NCBI RefSeq assembly: GCF_902459705.1
Contig: NZ_CABPRU010000004.1
Span: 310,001-374,000, forward strand
Reading direction: 5' to 3'
Origin: Pandoraea terrigena
GTDB lineage: Bacteria > Pseudomonadota > Gammaproteobacteria > Burkholderiales > Burkholderiaceae
DNA: 64,000 bases
The position numbers and the translations under genes are program-made. The notes beneath the pieces are model-generated. The model did no database searches. It saw nothing but the letters and a program-made list of their open reading frames with translations, and had not been told where the DNA came from. Every line of letters begins with the position of its first letter. Position 1 is the stretch's first letter. Below are positions 16,342 to 24,989 of the stretch, one piece after another.

Positions 16342-17187
16342 ATGAGCACACGTGATGACGAAATTCGCCCGGCAGCCGCCACAGACTTCGATGCCATCCG
16401 CGCGTTGCTGAACACCTGCGGGCTACCCGCCAGCGACCTCACGGCGCAAAGCCTCGACGGCTTCCACGTCGCCGTGCGCGACGCCGGGATCGTCGGGGTG
16501 GCGGGACTGGAACAAGCCGGCGTGGCGGCCCTGTTGCGTTCGGTCGCTGTTCACCCGCGGCTGCGCGCGTCCGGTCTCGGTAGTCGCCTTATCGACGCTT
16601 CCATTGCGCTAGCGCAAACGCGATCGCTGCGCGCGCTGTACCTTATTCCGAACGACGAATCCGCCCACACATTCTTTGCGCGGCGCGGGTTCATTCGCAT
16701 CGAGCGAAACCACATTCCCGAAGCGATCCGCGGTCTGCCCGAATTCACGCATCTCTGCCCGCAGACGCACCCGTGCTTGTGGAAACCGCTGAATCCCGAT
16801 GGCTCCAAGGTGCCTGCCATGAAGAAACTCGAAGTGTTCGATCCCGCCATGTGTTGCTCGACAGGCGTTTGCGGTGTGGACGTGGACCCCGTGCTGGCGC
16901 AATTCGCTGCTGACCTGAAGTGGGTCGAGGCGCACGGCGTCACCGTGGCCCGCTACAACCTCGGCCAGGCGCCGCAAGCGTTCGCTGCCAACGCGGCGGT
17001 GGTCAAGGAAATGGAAGCCGGTATGGAACGGCTGCCGATCCTCGTGATCGACGGCCACATCGTATCGACGGGCATGTATCCGTCCCGCCAGCAACTCGCG
17101 CAGAAACTCGGCATTGCGCTGACGACGGCGGAAAAGCCGCACATCAAGGCCGGTAACTGCTGCACGCCGGGTTCAGGCTGCTGCTAG
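16342..17187 (+). CDS. arsD: ArsN-type acetyltransferase fused to ArsD metallochaperone
   Basis: 281 residues, two proteins in one frame. Residues 1 to about 150 are a GNAT domain with the acetyl-CoA loop RASGLGS, like ArsN enzymes linked to acetylation of organoarsenicals such as arsinothricin. Residues 160-281 are a full ArsD that starts at its own methionine (MKKLEVFDPAMCCSTGVC). Its three As(III) cysteines fall at 12, 13 and 18 of that part, and the C-terminal pairs CC...CC are also present. ArsD hands As(III) to ArsA. GAGGAG precedes the ATG. Internal initiation at 16819 could also yield free ArsD. arsA follows nine bases later. Confidence 0.9.
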   Translation: MSTRDDEIRPAAATDFDAIRALLNTCGLPASDLTAQSLDGFHVAVRDAGIVGVAGLEQAGVAALLRSVAVHPRLRASGLGSRLIDASIALAQTRSLRALYLIPNDESAHTFFARRGFIRIERNHIPEAIRGLPEFTHLCPQTHPCLWKPLNPDGSKVPAMKKLEVFDPAMCCSTGVCGVDVDPVLAQFAADLKWVEAHGVTVARYNLGQAPQAFAANAAVVKEMEAGMERLPILVIDGHIVSTGMYPSRQQLAQKLGIALTTAEKPHIKAGNCCTPGSGCC

Positions 17188-17196
17188 GGAGCGCTC

Positions 17197-18960
17197 ATGT
17201 CCCTTCCTGAAACGCAGACCCGATACCTGTTCTTCACTGGAAAAGGCGGCGTCGGCAAGACATCGCTTTCCTGTGCCACGGGCCTCGCCCTGGCGGATGC
17301 CGGCAAGCGGGTGCTCATCGTCAGCACGGATCCGGCCTCCAATCTCGACGAGGTACTTGGCGTCGGCCTGAGCCAGTTGCCGACGGCGGTGCCCGGCGCC
17401 GCGGGCCTGTTCGCGTTGAATATCGACCCCGAGGCCGCCGCGCAGGCTTACCGGGAACGCATGGTCGGGCCGTATCGCGGCGTCTTGCCTGCCGCGGCGA
17501 TCCGCAACATGGAGGAGCAGTTTTCCGGGGCCTGCACCGTCGAGATAGCGGCCTTCGACGAATTCTCCAAACTGCTCGGCGACCCGGCGGCAACGGTCGA
17601 TTTCGATCACGTGATTTTCGATACCGCCCCGACGGGCCACACGCTGCGTTTGTTGACGTTGCCTTCGGCGTGGAACAAGTTCATCTCGTCGTCGACTGGG
17701 GGCGCCTCGTGCCTCGGGCCACTGGCCGGGCTAGAGAAGCAGAAGGCGCTGTACGCGGCGACTGTCGAACGCCTCTCGAACACCGCAGAGACCACCGTCG
17801 TTCTGGTGAGCCGCCCCGAAGTCGCGGCACTGCGCGAAGCGAATCGCACGCGGCACGAACTGGCCGAACTCGGCATTCGCAACCAGGTGCTGGCAATCAA
17901 TGGGCTCTTTGCGACCGACCGGCGTGACGACGCCATCGCGACCGCCATGGCGCAGCGCGCGCAGCAGGCGCTGGCCGACATGCCGCGAGAACTGGCTGGC
18001 TTGCCGCAGACGCGCATTCCGTTTCTGCCGCGCGGCACGGTCGGCCTGGGCGCGCTGCGCGACATGGCGCATCCCGAGCGCGTGCGCATGCCGACCGAGC
18101 GCCGGATGCCCGAAACCGCCTTGCCGCCGGGCTTGGGGAGACTCGTCGACGAGTTGGCAACGGCGGGCCACGGCGTAATCATGACAATGGGAAAAGGCGG
18201 CGTGGGCAAGACTACAGTAGCGGCTGCTATCGCAGTCGCGCTGGCGGGCCGCGGACACGACGTGATCCTCTCAACCACCGACCCAGCCTCGCATGTAGCC
18301 GCCACCGTCGATGGCGTCGTGCCTCGGCTGAGCGTCACGCGCATCGACCCGGCCCGCGAAGTGCAGCAGTACACCGATGAAGTGCTGGGCAAAGCGGCAT
18401 CGCATCTCGATGCGGGCGGCCGGGCGATGCTCGAAGAAGATCTGCGCTCGCCCTGCACCGAAGAGATCGCCATCTTCAGGGCCTTCGCGCGTACCGTCGA
18501 TCAAGGCAAGTCCGGCTTTGTGGTTCTGGACACCGCGCCGACCGGGCACACCATCCTACTGCTGGATGCAGCCGAGGCCTATCATCGCGAAGTGATGCGT
18601 ACACAGGGTGACATGCCGGAGTCGGTCCGTCAGTTGCTGCCGCGCCTGCGCGACCCAGACTACAGCCGAATCCTCATCGTCACGTTGCCGGAAGCGACAC
18701 CGGTTCACGAAGCGGAGCGCCTGCGCGCGGACCTCGCGCGCGCCGGGGTCTCGCCGTACGCGTGGGTCATCAACCAGTCGTTGCTGGCGAGCGGCACGAC
18801 CGATCCGATGCTATGTCAGCGAGGGACTTGCGAGGTGCCGTTCGTGCGCCGCGTGGCGGACAACCTGGCGCAGCGCACCGCATTGATTCCGTGGCTTGCC
18901 GAGGCACCGGTCGGGGCAGCCGGCCTCAATCATGTGATCACGTCGCGGGCGGCCACGTAG
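17197..18960 (+). CDS. arsA: ArsA arsenite-stimulated ATPase
   Basis: 587 residues with the usual two halves. Each has a Walker A loop: GKGGVGKTSLS (15-25) and, in the second half, GKGGVGKTTVA. The metalloid-binding cysteines sit as in E. coli ArsA: Cys113 (SGACTVE), Cys172 (GASCLG) and Cys420 (RSPCTEE). The DTAPTGHTLRLL signature occurs in both halves. ArsA energises the ArsB or Acr3 pump with ATP and receives As(III) from ArsD. No pump gene is found anywhere in this window, so its membrane partner must be elsewhere or lost. Confidence 0.95.
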   Translation: MSLPETQTRYLFFTGKGGVGKTSLSCATGLALADAGKRVLIVSTDPASNLDEVLGVGLSQLPTAVPGAAGLFALNIDPEAAAQAYRERMVGPYRGVLPAAAIRNMEEQFSGACTVEIAAFDEFSKLLGDPAATVDFDHVIFDTAPTGHTLRLLTLPSAWNKFISSSTGGASCLGPLAGLEKQKALYAATVERLSNTAETTVVLVSRPEVAALREANRTRHELAELGIRNQVLAINGLFATDRRDDAIATAMAQRAQQALADMPRELAGLPQTRIPFLPRGTVGLGALRDMAHPERVRMPTERRMPETALPPGLGRLVDELATAGHGVIMTMGKGGVGKTTVAAAIAVALAGRGHDVILSTTDPASHVAATVDGVVPRLSVTRIDPAREVQQYTDEVLGKAASHLDAGGRAMLEEDLRSPCTEEIAIFRAFARTVDQGKSGFVVLDTAPTGHTILLLDAAEAYHREVMRTQGDMPESVRQLLPRLRDPDYSRILIVTLPEATPVHEAERLRADLARAGVSPYAWVINQSLLASGTTDPMLCQRGTCEVPFVRRVADNLAQRTALIPWLAEAPVGAAGLNHVITSRAAT

Positions 18961-19036
18961 TGCCCCGACCATCGCCTTGAAGCGCAATGGGCTGCGACAC
19001 CGCTGAAATTCGAATCAGGAGACGGGACGAAAGCGC

Positions 19037-20119
19037 ATGCCTACAGACATTGACGTCGTAGTAATCGGAGGTGGCCAGGCCGGGCTTGCCACCTCCTACT
19101 TCCTGCGTCGTGCGGGACTCGGCCATATCGTGCTGGATGACCAGAACGCCCCCGGAGGCGCCTGGCGACATACCTGGGACTCGCTGCACCTGTTTTCGCC
19201 GGCGCAATGGAGTTCGCTGCCAGGCTGGCAGATGCCTGTATCACAAGACACGTACCCGACGCGCAACGAGGTCATCGACTATCTGGCGAGATACGAGGAT
19301 CGTTATCACTTTCCAGTGCGGCGTCCGATTCATGTCGAATCCGTTTCCCGCATCCAGAACGGCTTGCTGGTCACCACTGATCGTGGGGAATGGCTGGCTA
19401 AGGCAGTCGTGAGCGCGACCGGCACCTGGAGCGCACCCTATATCCCAGACTACCCCGGACGCGAGATCTTTCGGGGTCGCCAGATTCATTCGGCGCAGTA
19501 TCGCAACCCGGACAATCTGCGCGGACAAAACGTGCTGGTGGTGGGCGGCGGCAACTCGGGCGCGCAAATCCTGGCGGAGGTATCGACAGTCTGCGACGCT
19601 ATGTGGGTGACGTTGCAGGAACCCGTTTTTCTTCCAGATGACGTGGATGGCCGGGTCTTGTTCGAACGCGCGACAGCCAAATGGCAGGCGCTTCGCGATG
19701 GGCGCACGATGACGGCGCCGGTAGGTGGTTTGGGCGACATCGTCATGGTGCCGCCTGTACGGGACGCGCGTGCGCGCGGCGTTCTGCACTCAATGCGTCC
19801 GTTCAGCCACTTCGATGCAGACGGCGTCGCGTGGAGCGACGGCACGCACGCCCGCGTCGATGTCGTGATCTGGTGCACGGGGTTCCGCCCCGCACTCAAA
19901 CATCTTGACCCGCTACAAATCTGTGACGCCAACGGAATTCCGAGGACAGATGGGACGCACGCCCGAAACGAGGAACGCTTGTGGTTGGTCGGCTACGGCG
20001 AGTGGTGCGGGGCTGCGTCGGCCACGCTCATCGGTGTAATGCGTAGCGCTCGCGAGGCGGCGGGGAACATAGCCCAATATCTGCGCACTATACAGTCGCG
20101 GAGTACATCGGCGCCGTAG
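19037..20119 (+). CDS. arsO: ArsO-like flavin monooxygenase
   Basis: 360 residues. The FAD loop [11 protein letters not shown] is at the N-terminus and the NADPH loop [10 protein letters not shown] is in the middle. [14 protein letters not shown] matches the FMO fingerprint FxGxxxHSxxY. ArsO proteins are FMO-like enzymes found in ars operons with unproved biochemistry. It follows arsA by 76 bases, so it could be a separate unit or the last gene of the operon. It is the final gene of island A; the att repeat begins about 200 bases on, and 20120-20337 holds nothing else. Confidence 0.82.
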   Translation: MPTDIDVVVIGGGQAGLATSYFLRRAGLGHIVLDDQNAPGGAWRHTWDSLHLFSPAQWSSLPGWQMPVSQDTYPTRNEVIDYLARYEDRYHFPVRRPIHVESVSRIQNGLLVTTDRGEWLAKAVVSATGTWSAPYIPDYPGREIFRGRQIHSAQYRNPDNLRGQNVLVVGGGNSGAQILAEVSTVCDAMWVTLQEPVFLPDDVDGRVLFERATAKWQALRDGRTMTAPVGGLGDIVMVPPVRDARARGVLHSMRPFSHFDADGVAWSDGTHARVDVVIWCTGFRPALKHLDPLQICDANGIPRTDGTHARNEERLWLVGYGEWCGAASATLIGVMRSAREAAGNIAQYLRTIQSRSTSAP

Positions 20120-20337
20120 CCGATAGGGGGATCGCAAAAGAGGTGTCGCCCACTTTACCTGCCACGCTACGGCCACTCGGCAGGCGCAGGGGATCGAGAA
20201 TCTATGCGCCCCTCTCCCGCCAAGCGCCTATCGCGATACTGAGCGACCATATCGGGCGTTACCGGCGCTCTCCAGACATCGAGAAACCGCAGATGCCCAC
20301 AGAAAAATTCCTACGCAAATCATTGATTAAAAAACAA

Positions 20338-20366
20338 AAGCCCTTGACGTTACCGTCAAGGGCTTT
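20338..20366 (-). terminator. Displaced tRNA-Ile terminator
   Basis: AAGCCCTTGACG and CGTCAAGGGCTT flank TTAC in a near-perfect stem with A/T runs on both sides (minus strand: TTTTGTTTTTT). It lies just beyond the displaced tRNA 3' fragment, where the native tRNA terminator should be, so it probably belonged to the original tRNA locus. Confidence 0.65.
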
Positions 20367-20377
20367 TCTTTACTACT

Positions 20378-20423
20378 TGGTAGGCCGTGCTGGGTTCGAA
20401 CCAGCGACCAAGGGATTATGAGT
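20378..20423. other. att site: exact 3' fragment of tRNA-Ile
   Basis: 46 bp identical to 27533-27578, running from the CCA end to the anticodon loop. The next bases (TTGCAGC) leave the tRNA sequence. This is the expected scar of integration within the tRNA 3' half. Confidence 0.85.
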
Positions 20424-20904
20424 TTGCAGCTAACTGTCGATGCCCAGGAAAATCAAGGGAAGACGACCGTAAGCAGAAACATCGAAAAGTATTTACGTGA
20501 CAATAGGTTAGCGTAATTTTTAGGAGGGCGACGAACGTTATGGGTGTACCGGAGTTGTACTGAAATTTTTTTAATCGCATGGCCGACAAAAAGGGGATTG
20601 CCACTGGCGCCCATTCCGGCCAGCCCCCCAGATCTTCTGTGCCGGCTTCGCCTCAACCCACTACTGCCGTTTGCGACCCTGAACGGCCGGCCAGATTTCT
20701 CGAAAGCGGCCATTCGAGTGGGCGACCAACGTCGTGGTCCGCTCGATTCTGGATCGTTCTTCGAGTGCTAACGCGCGAGCCCCACCACCAGGAAATATCT
20801 CTCAACTCCTGGATTCACCCTGATTCGCGTGCCCTCTCGAGTCCTCCAGACCGCTCCGGCGCTACGGTCGCGCGCAGGCGTCAGGCGGACGCGCAAAGGG
20901 CCTA

Positions 20905-21633
20905 TCACCAAGGAATCTGATTCTGTTCGAAGTAGAAGCGTCCCGACGGCCCCGCCGGGTCTTGGGTCGCGAGCCAGACGATGCCAGCGGCTGCCTGTTC
21001 CACCGTGCGGTAACCCGAATGGTTGTTGAAATCGGTAGCGGTGTAGCCTGGATCGACAGCATCGACCTTGATGCCGACTGACGCGAGCTCTTTTGCAAAA
21101 GCCACAGCAACAGCGTTGAGGGCCGACTTGGAACTGTTGTAGCCGAGGATATTCACGCCATAGAACTGGTTAGCCGGATCAGACAGCCAGCCGAGAGATC
21201 CGAGCCCGCTGCTCACCATCACGACAGCACCTTGACCAGCAGATTTCAGCAGCGGCACAAACGCCTGAGTCACGCGGATCGGGCCGAAAACGTTTGTCTC
21301 GTATACAGCGCGGATGCTGTCGATCCGTTGTTGGCTGGGTGTCGTGTGAGGTCCGCCTGGAATGCCGGCGTTGTTGATCAGCACATCGAGTCGACCGTCT
21401 TCGTCCCGCACACGCGCAGCAGCGGCACGTACGCTTTCGTCCTGGCTCACGTCGATAGGCAAAAGCCGAACGTCATGGCCCTCTGACACCAAAGACTTCA
21501 TTGCTGCCTCGCCGCGTGCGGCATCACGGCAGCCAAACCAGATGCGATATCCCAGCCGACCGAGTTGTCGAGCCGTTTCGTAGCCGATGCCCTTGTTTGC
21601 GCCTGTGATCAAAACAGTTTTAATGGTATTCAT
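20905..21633 (-). CDS. Short-chain dehydrogenase/reductase
   Basis: 242 residues of Rossmann fold. TGANKGIG binds the nucleotide, NNAG stabilises the core, and YNSSK supplies the catalytic tyrosine and lysine, with SS in VMVSSGLG as the serine. An arginine after the second strand (CRDAARG) suggests NADPH. The substrate is unknown. It resembles plant-type carbonyl reductases. It is divergent from a LysR gene 88 bases away, the usual arrangement of regulator and target. Confidence 0.9.
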   Translation of the reverse strand: MNTIKTVLITGANKGIGYETARQLGRLGYRIWFGCRDAARGEAAMKSLVSEGHDVRLLPIDVSQDESVRAAAARVRDEDGRLDVLINNAGIPGGPHTTPSQQRIDSIRAVYETNVFGPIRVTQAFVPLLKSAGQGAVVMVSSGLGSLGWLSDPANQFYGVNILGYNSSKSALNAVAVAFAKELASVGIKVDAVDPGYTATDFNNHSGYRTVEQAAAGIVWLATQDPAGPSGRFYFEQNQIPW

Positions 21634-21674
21634 GTTTTTGTCCTCCAGAATGAGCTTGCGGTCACTCTATTCTG

Positions 21675-21708
21675 TTCGATACTTTTTGATAATCATGTAA
21701 AAGTCGAA
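21675..21708. promoter_or_regulatory. Candidate LysR site between SDR and lysR
   Basis: TTCGATACTTTT (21675-21686) and AAAAGTCGAA (21699-21708) form an inverted repeat in the only gap between the divergent genes. Confidence 0.5.
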
Positions 21709-21721
21709 TAGACTGATCGTC

Positions 21722-22681
21722 ATGCCGAACAATCATGACGTCGACTCCAATCTGGATCTGCTCTCGGTCTTCCTGACTGTGCTGGATACCGGAGGTTTTC
21801 GTGCCGCTGCCCAACGGCTGCGCCTGTCTCCTTCGACAGTAAGCGAACGGATCGCACAACTTGAAGCGCAGTTGGGCGTCCCGTTGCTGATCCGCACCAC
21901 ACGCAGCGTCACGCCGACAGAAACGGGGCGCACACTTGCCACCCGTATTGCGCCGCTAATGGCAGAAACGCGTGCCGCGTTGCGTGACGCCGCTAGTTCG
22001 CAGAGCGTCGTACGTGGGCTTCTGAAGATCAACGTGACGGGTGCGGTGATGGTCGATATCCTGCCGCCGATCATCGACCGCTTCATGGAAGCGCATCCGC
22101 AAGTTCGCGTTGAAATCATGGTGGATGACCGACTCGTCGATATCGTGGCAGCTGGTTGCGACGCTGGAATTCGATACGGCGAGCATTTGGCACAAGACGC
22201 CATAGCCGTGCCGATTGGACCGCGTTATCAGCGGATCGCATGGGCCGCTGCGCCCGGGTACCTTGCAGCGCGCGGCGCTCCCAGACACCCGAACGACTTG
22301 CTGAATCACGAATGTATCCGGTTGCGTTTTTCGAGCAGCGCGCTCGTCGAGTGGATATTCGAGCGTGGCGAGGAAACAGTCAGGGTCGATCCGCCTGGCC
22401 GCCTCATCGTCGGCGTGGATGGTGCTTCGGCAGCAATCGGATTCGCGCGCGACGGACGCGGCGTCATCGGCACTTTCGAAAACTGGCTAACCCCTTATCT
22501 GGAAAGCGGTGAGCTACACCCTGTCTTGCATGACTGGTGGCGCACATTCGAAGGGCCTCAACTGTACTTCTCGAGCAGATTTAAGTCCGCTCCACTTAGG
22601 GCATTCATCGAACTGGTTAAGGAGGAGCAGAACGCTACCCGAGGTTCGCTTGCGGCAGCGGACTCCGCGAAAATTGCTTAA
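21722..22681 (+). CDS. LysR-family regulator of the divergent SDR
   Basis: 319 residues. The helix-turn-helix reads GGFRAAAQRLRLSPSTVSER, and the effector domain starts near residue 90 with LLKINVTGAVMVDIL. The sequence is of the CrgA/DmlR-like group that usually controls a neighbouring oxidoreductase. It shares an 88-base intergenic region with the SDR gene, containing an inverted repeat. Confidence 0.9.
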   Translation: MPNNHDVDSNLDLLSVFLTVLDTGGFRAAAQRLRLSPSTVSERIAQLEAQLGVPLLIRTTRSVTPTETGRTLATRIAPLMAETRAALRDAASSQSVVRGLLKINVTGAVMVDILPPIIDRFMEAHPQVRVEIMVDDRLVDIVAAGCDAGIRYGEHLAQDAIAVPIGPRYQRIAWAAAPGYLAARGAPRHPNDLLNHECIRLRFSSSALVEWIFERGEETVRVDPPGRLIVGVDGASAAIGFARDGRGVIGTFENWLTPYLESGELHPVLHDWWRTFEGPQLYFSSRFKSAPLRAFIELVKEEQNATRGSLAAADSAKIA

Positions 22682-23222
22682 CGCTCGATACAACGTTGTT
22701 GAGCATCCTGCCCACGGAAGTGGGTTCAATCCTTTCATGCAACGGCAATGCGAGCCGCCCCGAATCCTGGAGATACTTTTAAGCAAAGCGCATCGTTATT
22801 GACATGCCCAAACCCAAGATGTCCACGACGACAATTAGCCAAGCGGTTTGGTTCTCCGCATCGCGCGGATCCGGGATGACCATTATTCGTGCTGAAAACG
22901 CCTCGTCAGTTTGCCTTTACGGGGAAGTACAGCGCATGAGTGTTGACGATTCAGTCCGTGTCGTCGAGTGATCGGTTGAATCCGCAGCCGAAAACGGTCA
23001 CGCGCGAGGGGCAGTTTTCGACCCTTCTCTGTCGTTCCACTCAGGCCGCAGTAGCGACCGCTATCGTGTGTAAAGCGGCCTCTGCCTGCCCGCGCGGGCG
23101 GCTTTTGCGCTCATGCAATGAGCCTAGCCCATCAGTCTCGTCCACGCATCATCCATAGGTTGCTCGGGGCGAACAGCGTATGCAATTGCTGCATGCTCTT
23201 CATCGGCCGCGATAGCGCACCT
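22682..23222. other. Intergenic inside island B
   Basis: About 540 bases. The only notable frame is a 55-codon one at 22804-22971 (+), starting MPKPKMSTTTISQ, with no clear ribosome site and no recognised family. Otherwise nothing is supported. Confidence 0.35.
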
Positions 23223-23855
23223 TCAGATGCCACCGTGCGCGGCGATAAACATGGCGACGGCCGACCGGCAATAGGATTCGATTTCGTTGTCGTCCTCTGC
23301 TCTCGCCTCATCGAAGCGTGCGATCAGCAGGAGATCGGCCCCTTTGAAAAGCGCGGCAAACAAGCGTGCGGACAGCAGAGCATCGGGTACGTTCAGCATC
23401 CCTTTCTCGTGCAACTGACGCAACACGGCCTCGATGTGGGCGATGACATGGGCAGGCCCGGCCTCGTAATGGAGCTTGCTTAACGCCTTTTGATTCGTCT
23501 TGTCGGCCAAAACCATGGCTTCGACACTGCGGACGTCCGGGCTCAACAGCGTGCGAAGCAGGGATGATCCCACCGCCACGAGCTGATCTTCGGCTGAACC
23601 GTCGACGCCTTCAGAAAGGGCCTGCGGTGCAAATTGATCGCAGCGGGCCACCATGGCCGCGCTGAACAGCGCCTCCTTGTTCTCGAAGTGCCGATAGATG
23701 CTGAGCTTGGATATCTTCGCCCGCTGCGCGACCTTGTCCATGGTCGTCGTTTGAAAACCCAATTCCACAAAGAGTTCGCAGGCGACGTCGACGATCGTTT
23801 GGCGAAGCGCTTCGTTGGCGGGCCGGCCGCGCCGGCCCTGGCTATTTTCGGTCAC
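23223..23855 (-). CDS. TetR-family repressor
   Basis: 210 residues. The N-terminal helix-turn-helix reads TTTMDKVAQRAKISKLSIYR, and the C-terminal helical domain is of the AcrR/TetR_C type (about 80-200). It is divergent from the FAD oxidoreductase, with a palindrome placed in that gene's promoter, so it most likely represses it. The ligand is unknown. Confidence 0.9.
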   Translation of the reverse strand: MTENSQGRRGRPANEALRQTIVDVACELFVELGFQTTTMDKVAQRAKISKLSIYRHFENKEALFSAAMVARCDQFAPQALSEGVDGSAEDQLVAVGSSLLRTLLSPDVRSVEAMVLADKTNQKALSKLHYEAGPAHVIAHIEAVLRQLHEKGMLNVPDALLSARLFAALFKGADLLLIARFDEARAEDDNEIESYCRSAVAMFIAAHGGI

Positions 23856-23869
23856 GACAATTCCAGTAC

Positions 23870-23898
23870 TTGACAGTATTAAAATTCGTTAATACGAT
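23870..23898 (+). promoter_or_regulatory. Promoter with TetR operator in the spacer
   Basis: TTGACA (23870-23875) and TACGAT (23893-23898) have a 17-bp spacer. The palindrome GTATTAA (23876-23882) / TTAATAC (23889-23895) fills the spacer and runs into the -10. Repressor bound there would block RNA polymerase at the oxidoreductase promoter. Confidence 0.65.
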
Positions 23899-23999
23899 AC
23901 CACGCAGTATCGCAATGTGCAAGCCAAGGGCAGGTTTCAACCGGGTGTCCAGATCAGGTGCCCGGCCCACCCCTCATCCACAACACGGAGCCCATCACC

Positions 24000-24893
24000 A
24001 TGAATGACGTCATCATCATCGGCGGCAGCTTTGCCGGCCTCGCCGCCGCCCTGCAGCTTGGCCGTGCCCGCCGCAAGGTCACCGTTCTCGATACCGGCCG
24101 GCCGCGCAACCGCTTTGCCGGCCACTCACATGGCCTGCTCGGCCACGATCACAAGCCGCCGCTGGACATCCTGGTCGAGGCGCGGCAGCAGCTTGCGCGC
24201 TACCCAACGATCAGCCTCGTCAATGCCCGGGCCGAGAGCGTGTCTGGCGCCATCGACGATTTCTGTGTCGTCACTGACGATCACGAAAGCCTGAGGGCGC
24301 GCCGCCTGATCCTGAGCTATGGCGTCGCCGACCAGATGCCTGATGTTCCGGGCTTTGCCGAAAGCTGGGGCACGTCCATCGTGCCCTGCCCCTATTGCGA
24401 TGGCTTTGAAGTCGCCGGCCAGCATTGGGGCCTCGTCTGGTCCAGCCCGCAGTCGTACCAGTCTGCCAGGCTGTTCCGCGATTGGACCGACAAGTTGACT
24501 GTCTTCGCCGATGGTCATGACATTGCGCCCGATATCCAGGCCGATCTGGCGCGCCGCAACATACCTCTCGTCGATGGCCGGATCGTCGAGATCGCCCACC
24601 AGAAAGGCCATATCACCACCGTCAATCTCGATACCGGTCGCAACGCCGCGGTTGACATCCTGTTCGCCAATCCGTGCAACAAGCCGTCCGCAAGCCTGCA
24701 TGAATCATTGGGCCTCGCCACAGTGGATACGCCCACCGGCATTGTCCTCAAGGTCGACGAGCGCCGCCAAACCAGCATGCCCGGCATCTACGCCGCTGGC
24801 GACCTCGCCACGCCCTTCTTGCCCTCGGTCACCCAGGCATCCTCGCAGGGCGCGATGGCGGGCATCTTCGCCCAGCAGTCGATGGTGGTTTGA
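24000..24893 (+). CDS. Thioredoxin-reductase-like FAD oxidoreductase
   Basis: 297 residues. The FAD loop is IIGGSFAGLAAALQLG, the redox-type motif is CPYCDG (compare CATCDG of TrxB), and the second FAD motif is GIYAAGDLA. It is shorter than TrxB and of the group often paired with methyltransferases or TetR regulators. The substrate is unknown; a disulfide or quinone acceptor is likely. The ATG at 24000 follows a weak GGAG. It is controlled by the TetR operator described, and the methyltransferase follows 96 bases later. Confidence 0.85.
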   Translation: MNDVIIIGGSFAGLAAALQLGRARRKVTVLDTGRPRNRFAGHSHGLLGHDHKPPLDILVEARQQLARYPTISLVNARAESVSGAIDDFCVVTDDHESLRARRLILSYGVADQMPDVPGFAESWGTSIVPCPYCDGFEVAGQHWGLVWSSPQSYQSARLFRDWTDKLTVFADGHDIAPDIQADLARRNIPLVDGRIVEIAHQKGHITTVNLDTGRNAAVDILFANPCNKPSASLHESLGLATVDTPTGIVLKVDERRQTSMPGIYAAGDLATPFLPSVTQASSQGAMAGIFAQQSMVV

Positions 24894-24989
24894 GAGCACA
24901 GATTCCCTTCTCCCGTTGCGTCGTCGCCTTCGAAAAGGTTGGCGTAGATCGGCGCAGTGAAGGACGGATCGTCGAGTCAAGGAGATGAC

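Larger units (their letters stand above)
20338..20677. repeat. Island end repeat, central copy
   Basis: The intact member of the 340-bp direct repeat. It contains terminator, 46-bp att core and shared flank up to TTTGCGAC at 20677. Compared with 12291-12630 the order is identical with a modest number of substitutions. It forms the border between islands A and B. Confidence 0.82.

Noticed and set aside
20545-20920. Frame MADKKGIATGAHSGQ in the island repeat
   Set aside because: The two copies diverge without preserving the reading frame, so it is non-coding repeat sequence.
22804-22971. 55-codon frame in island B
   Set aside because: No clear ribosome site and no recognisable protein pattern; kept only as a note.
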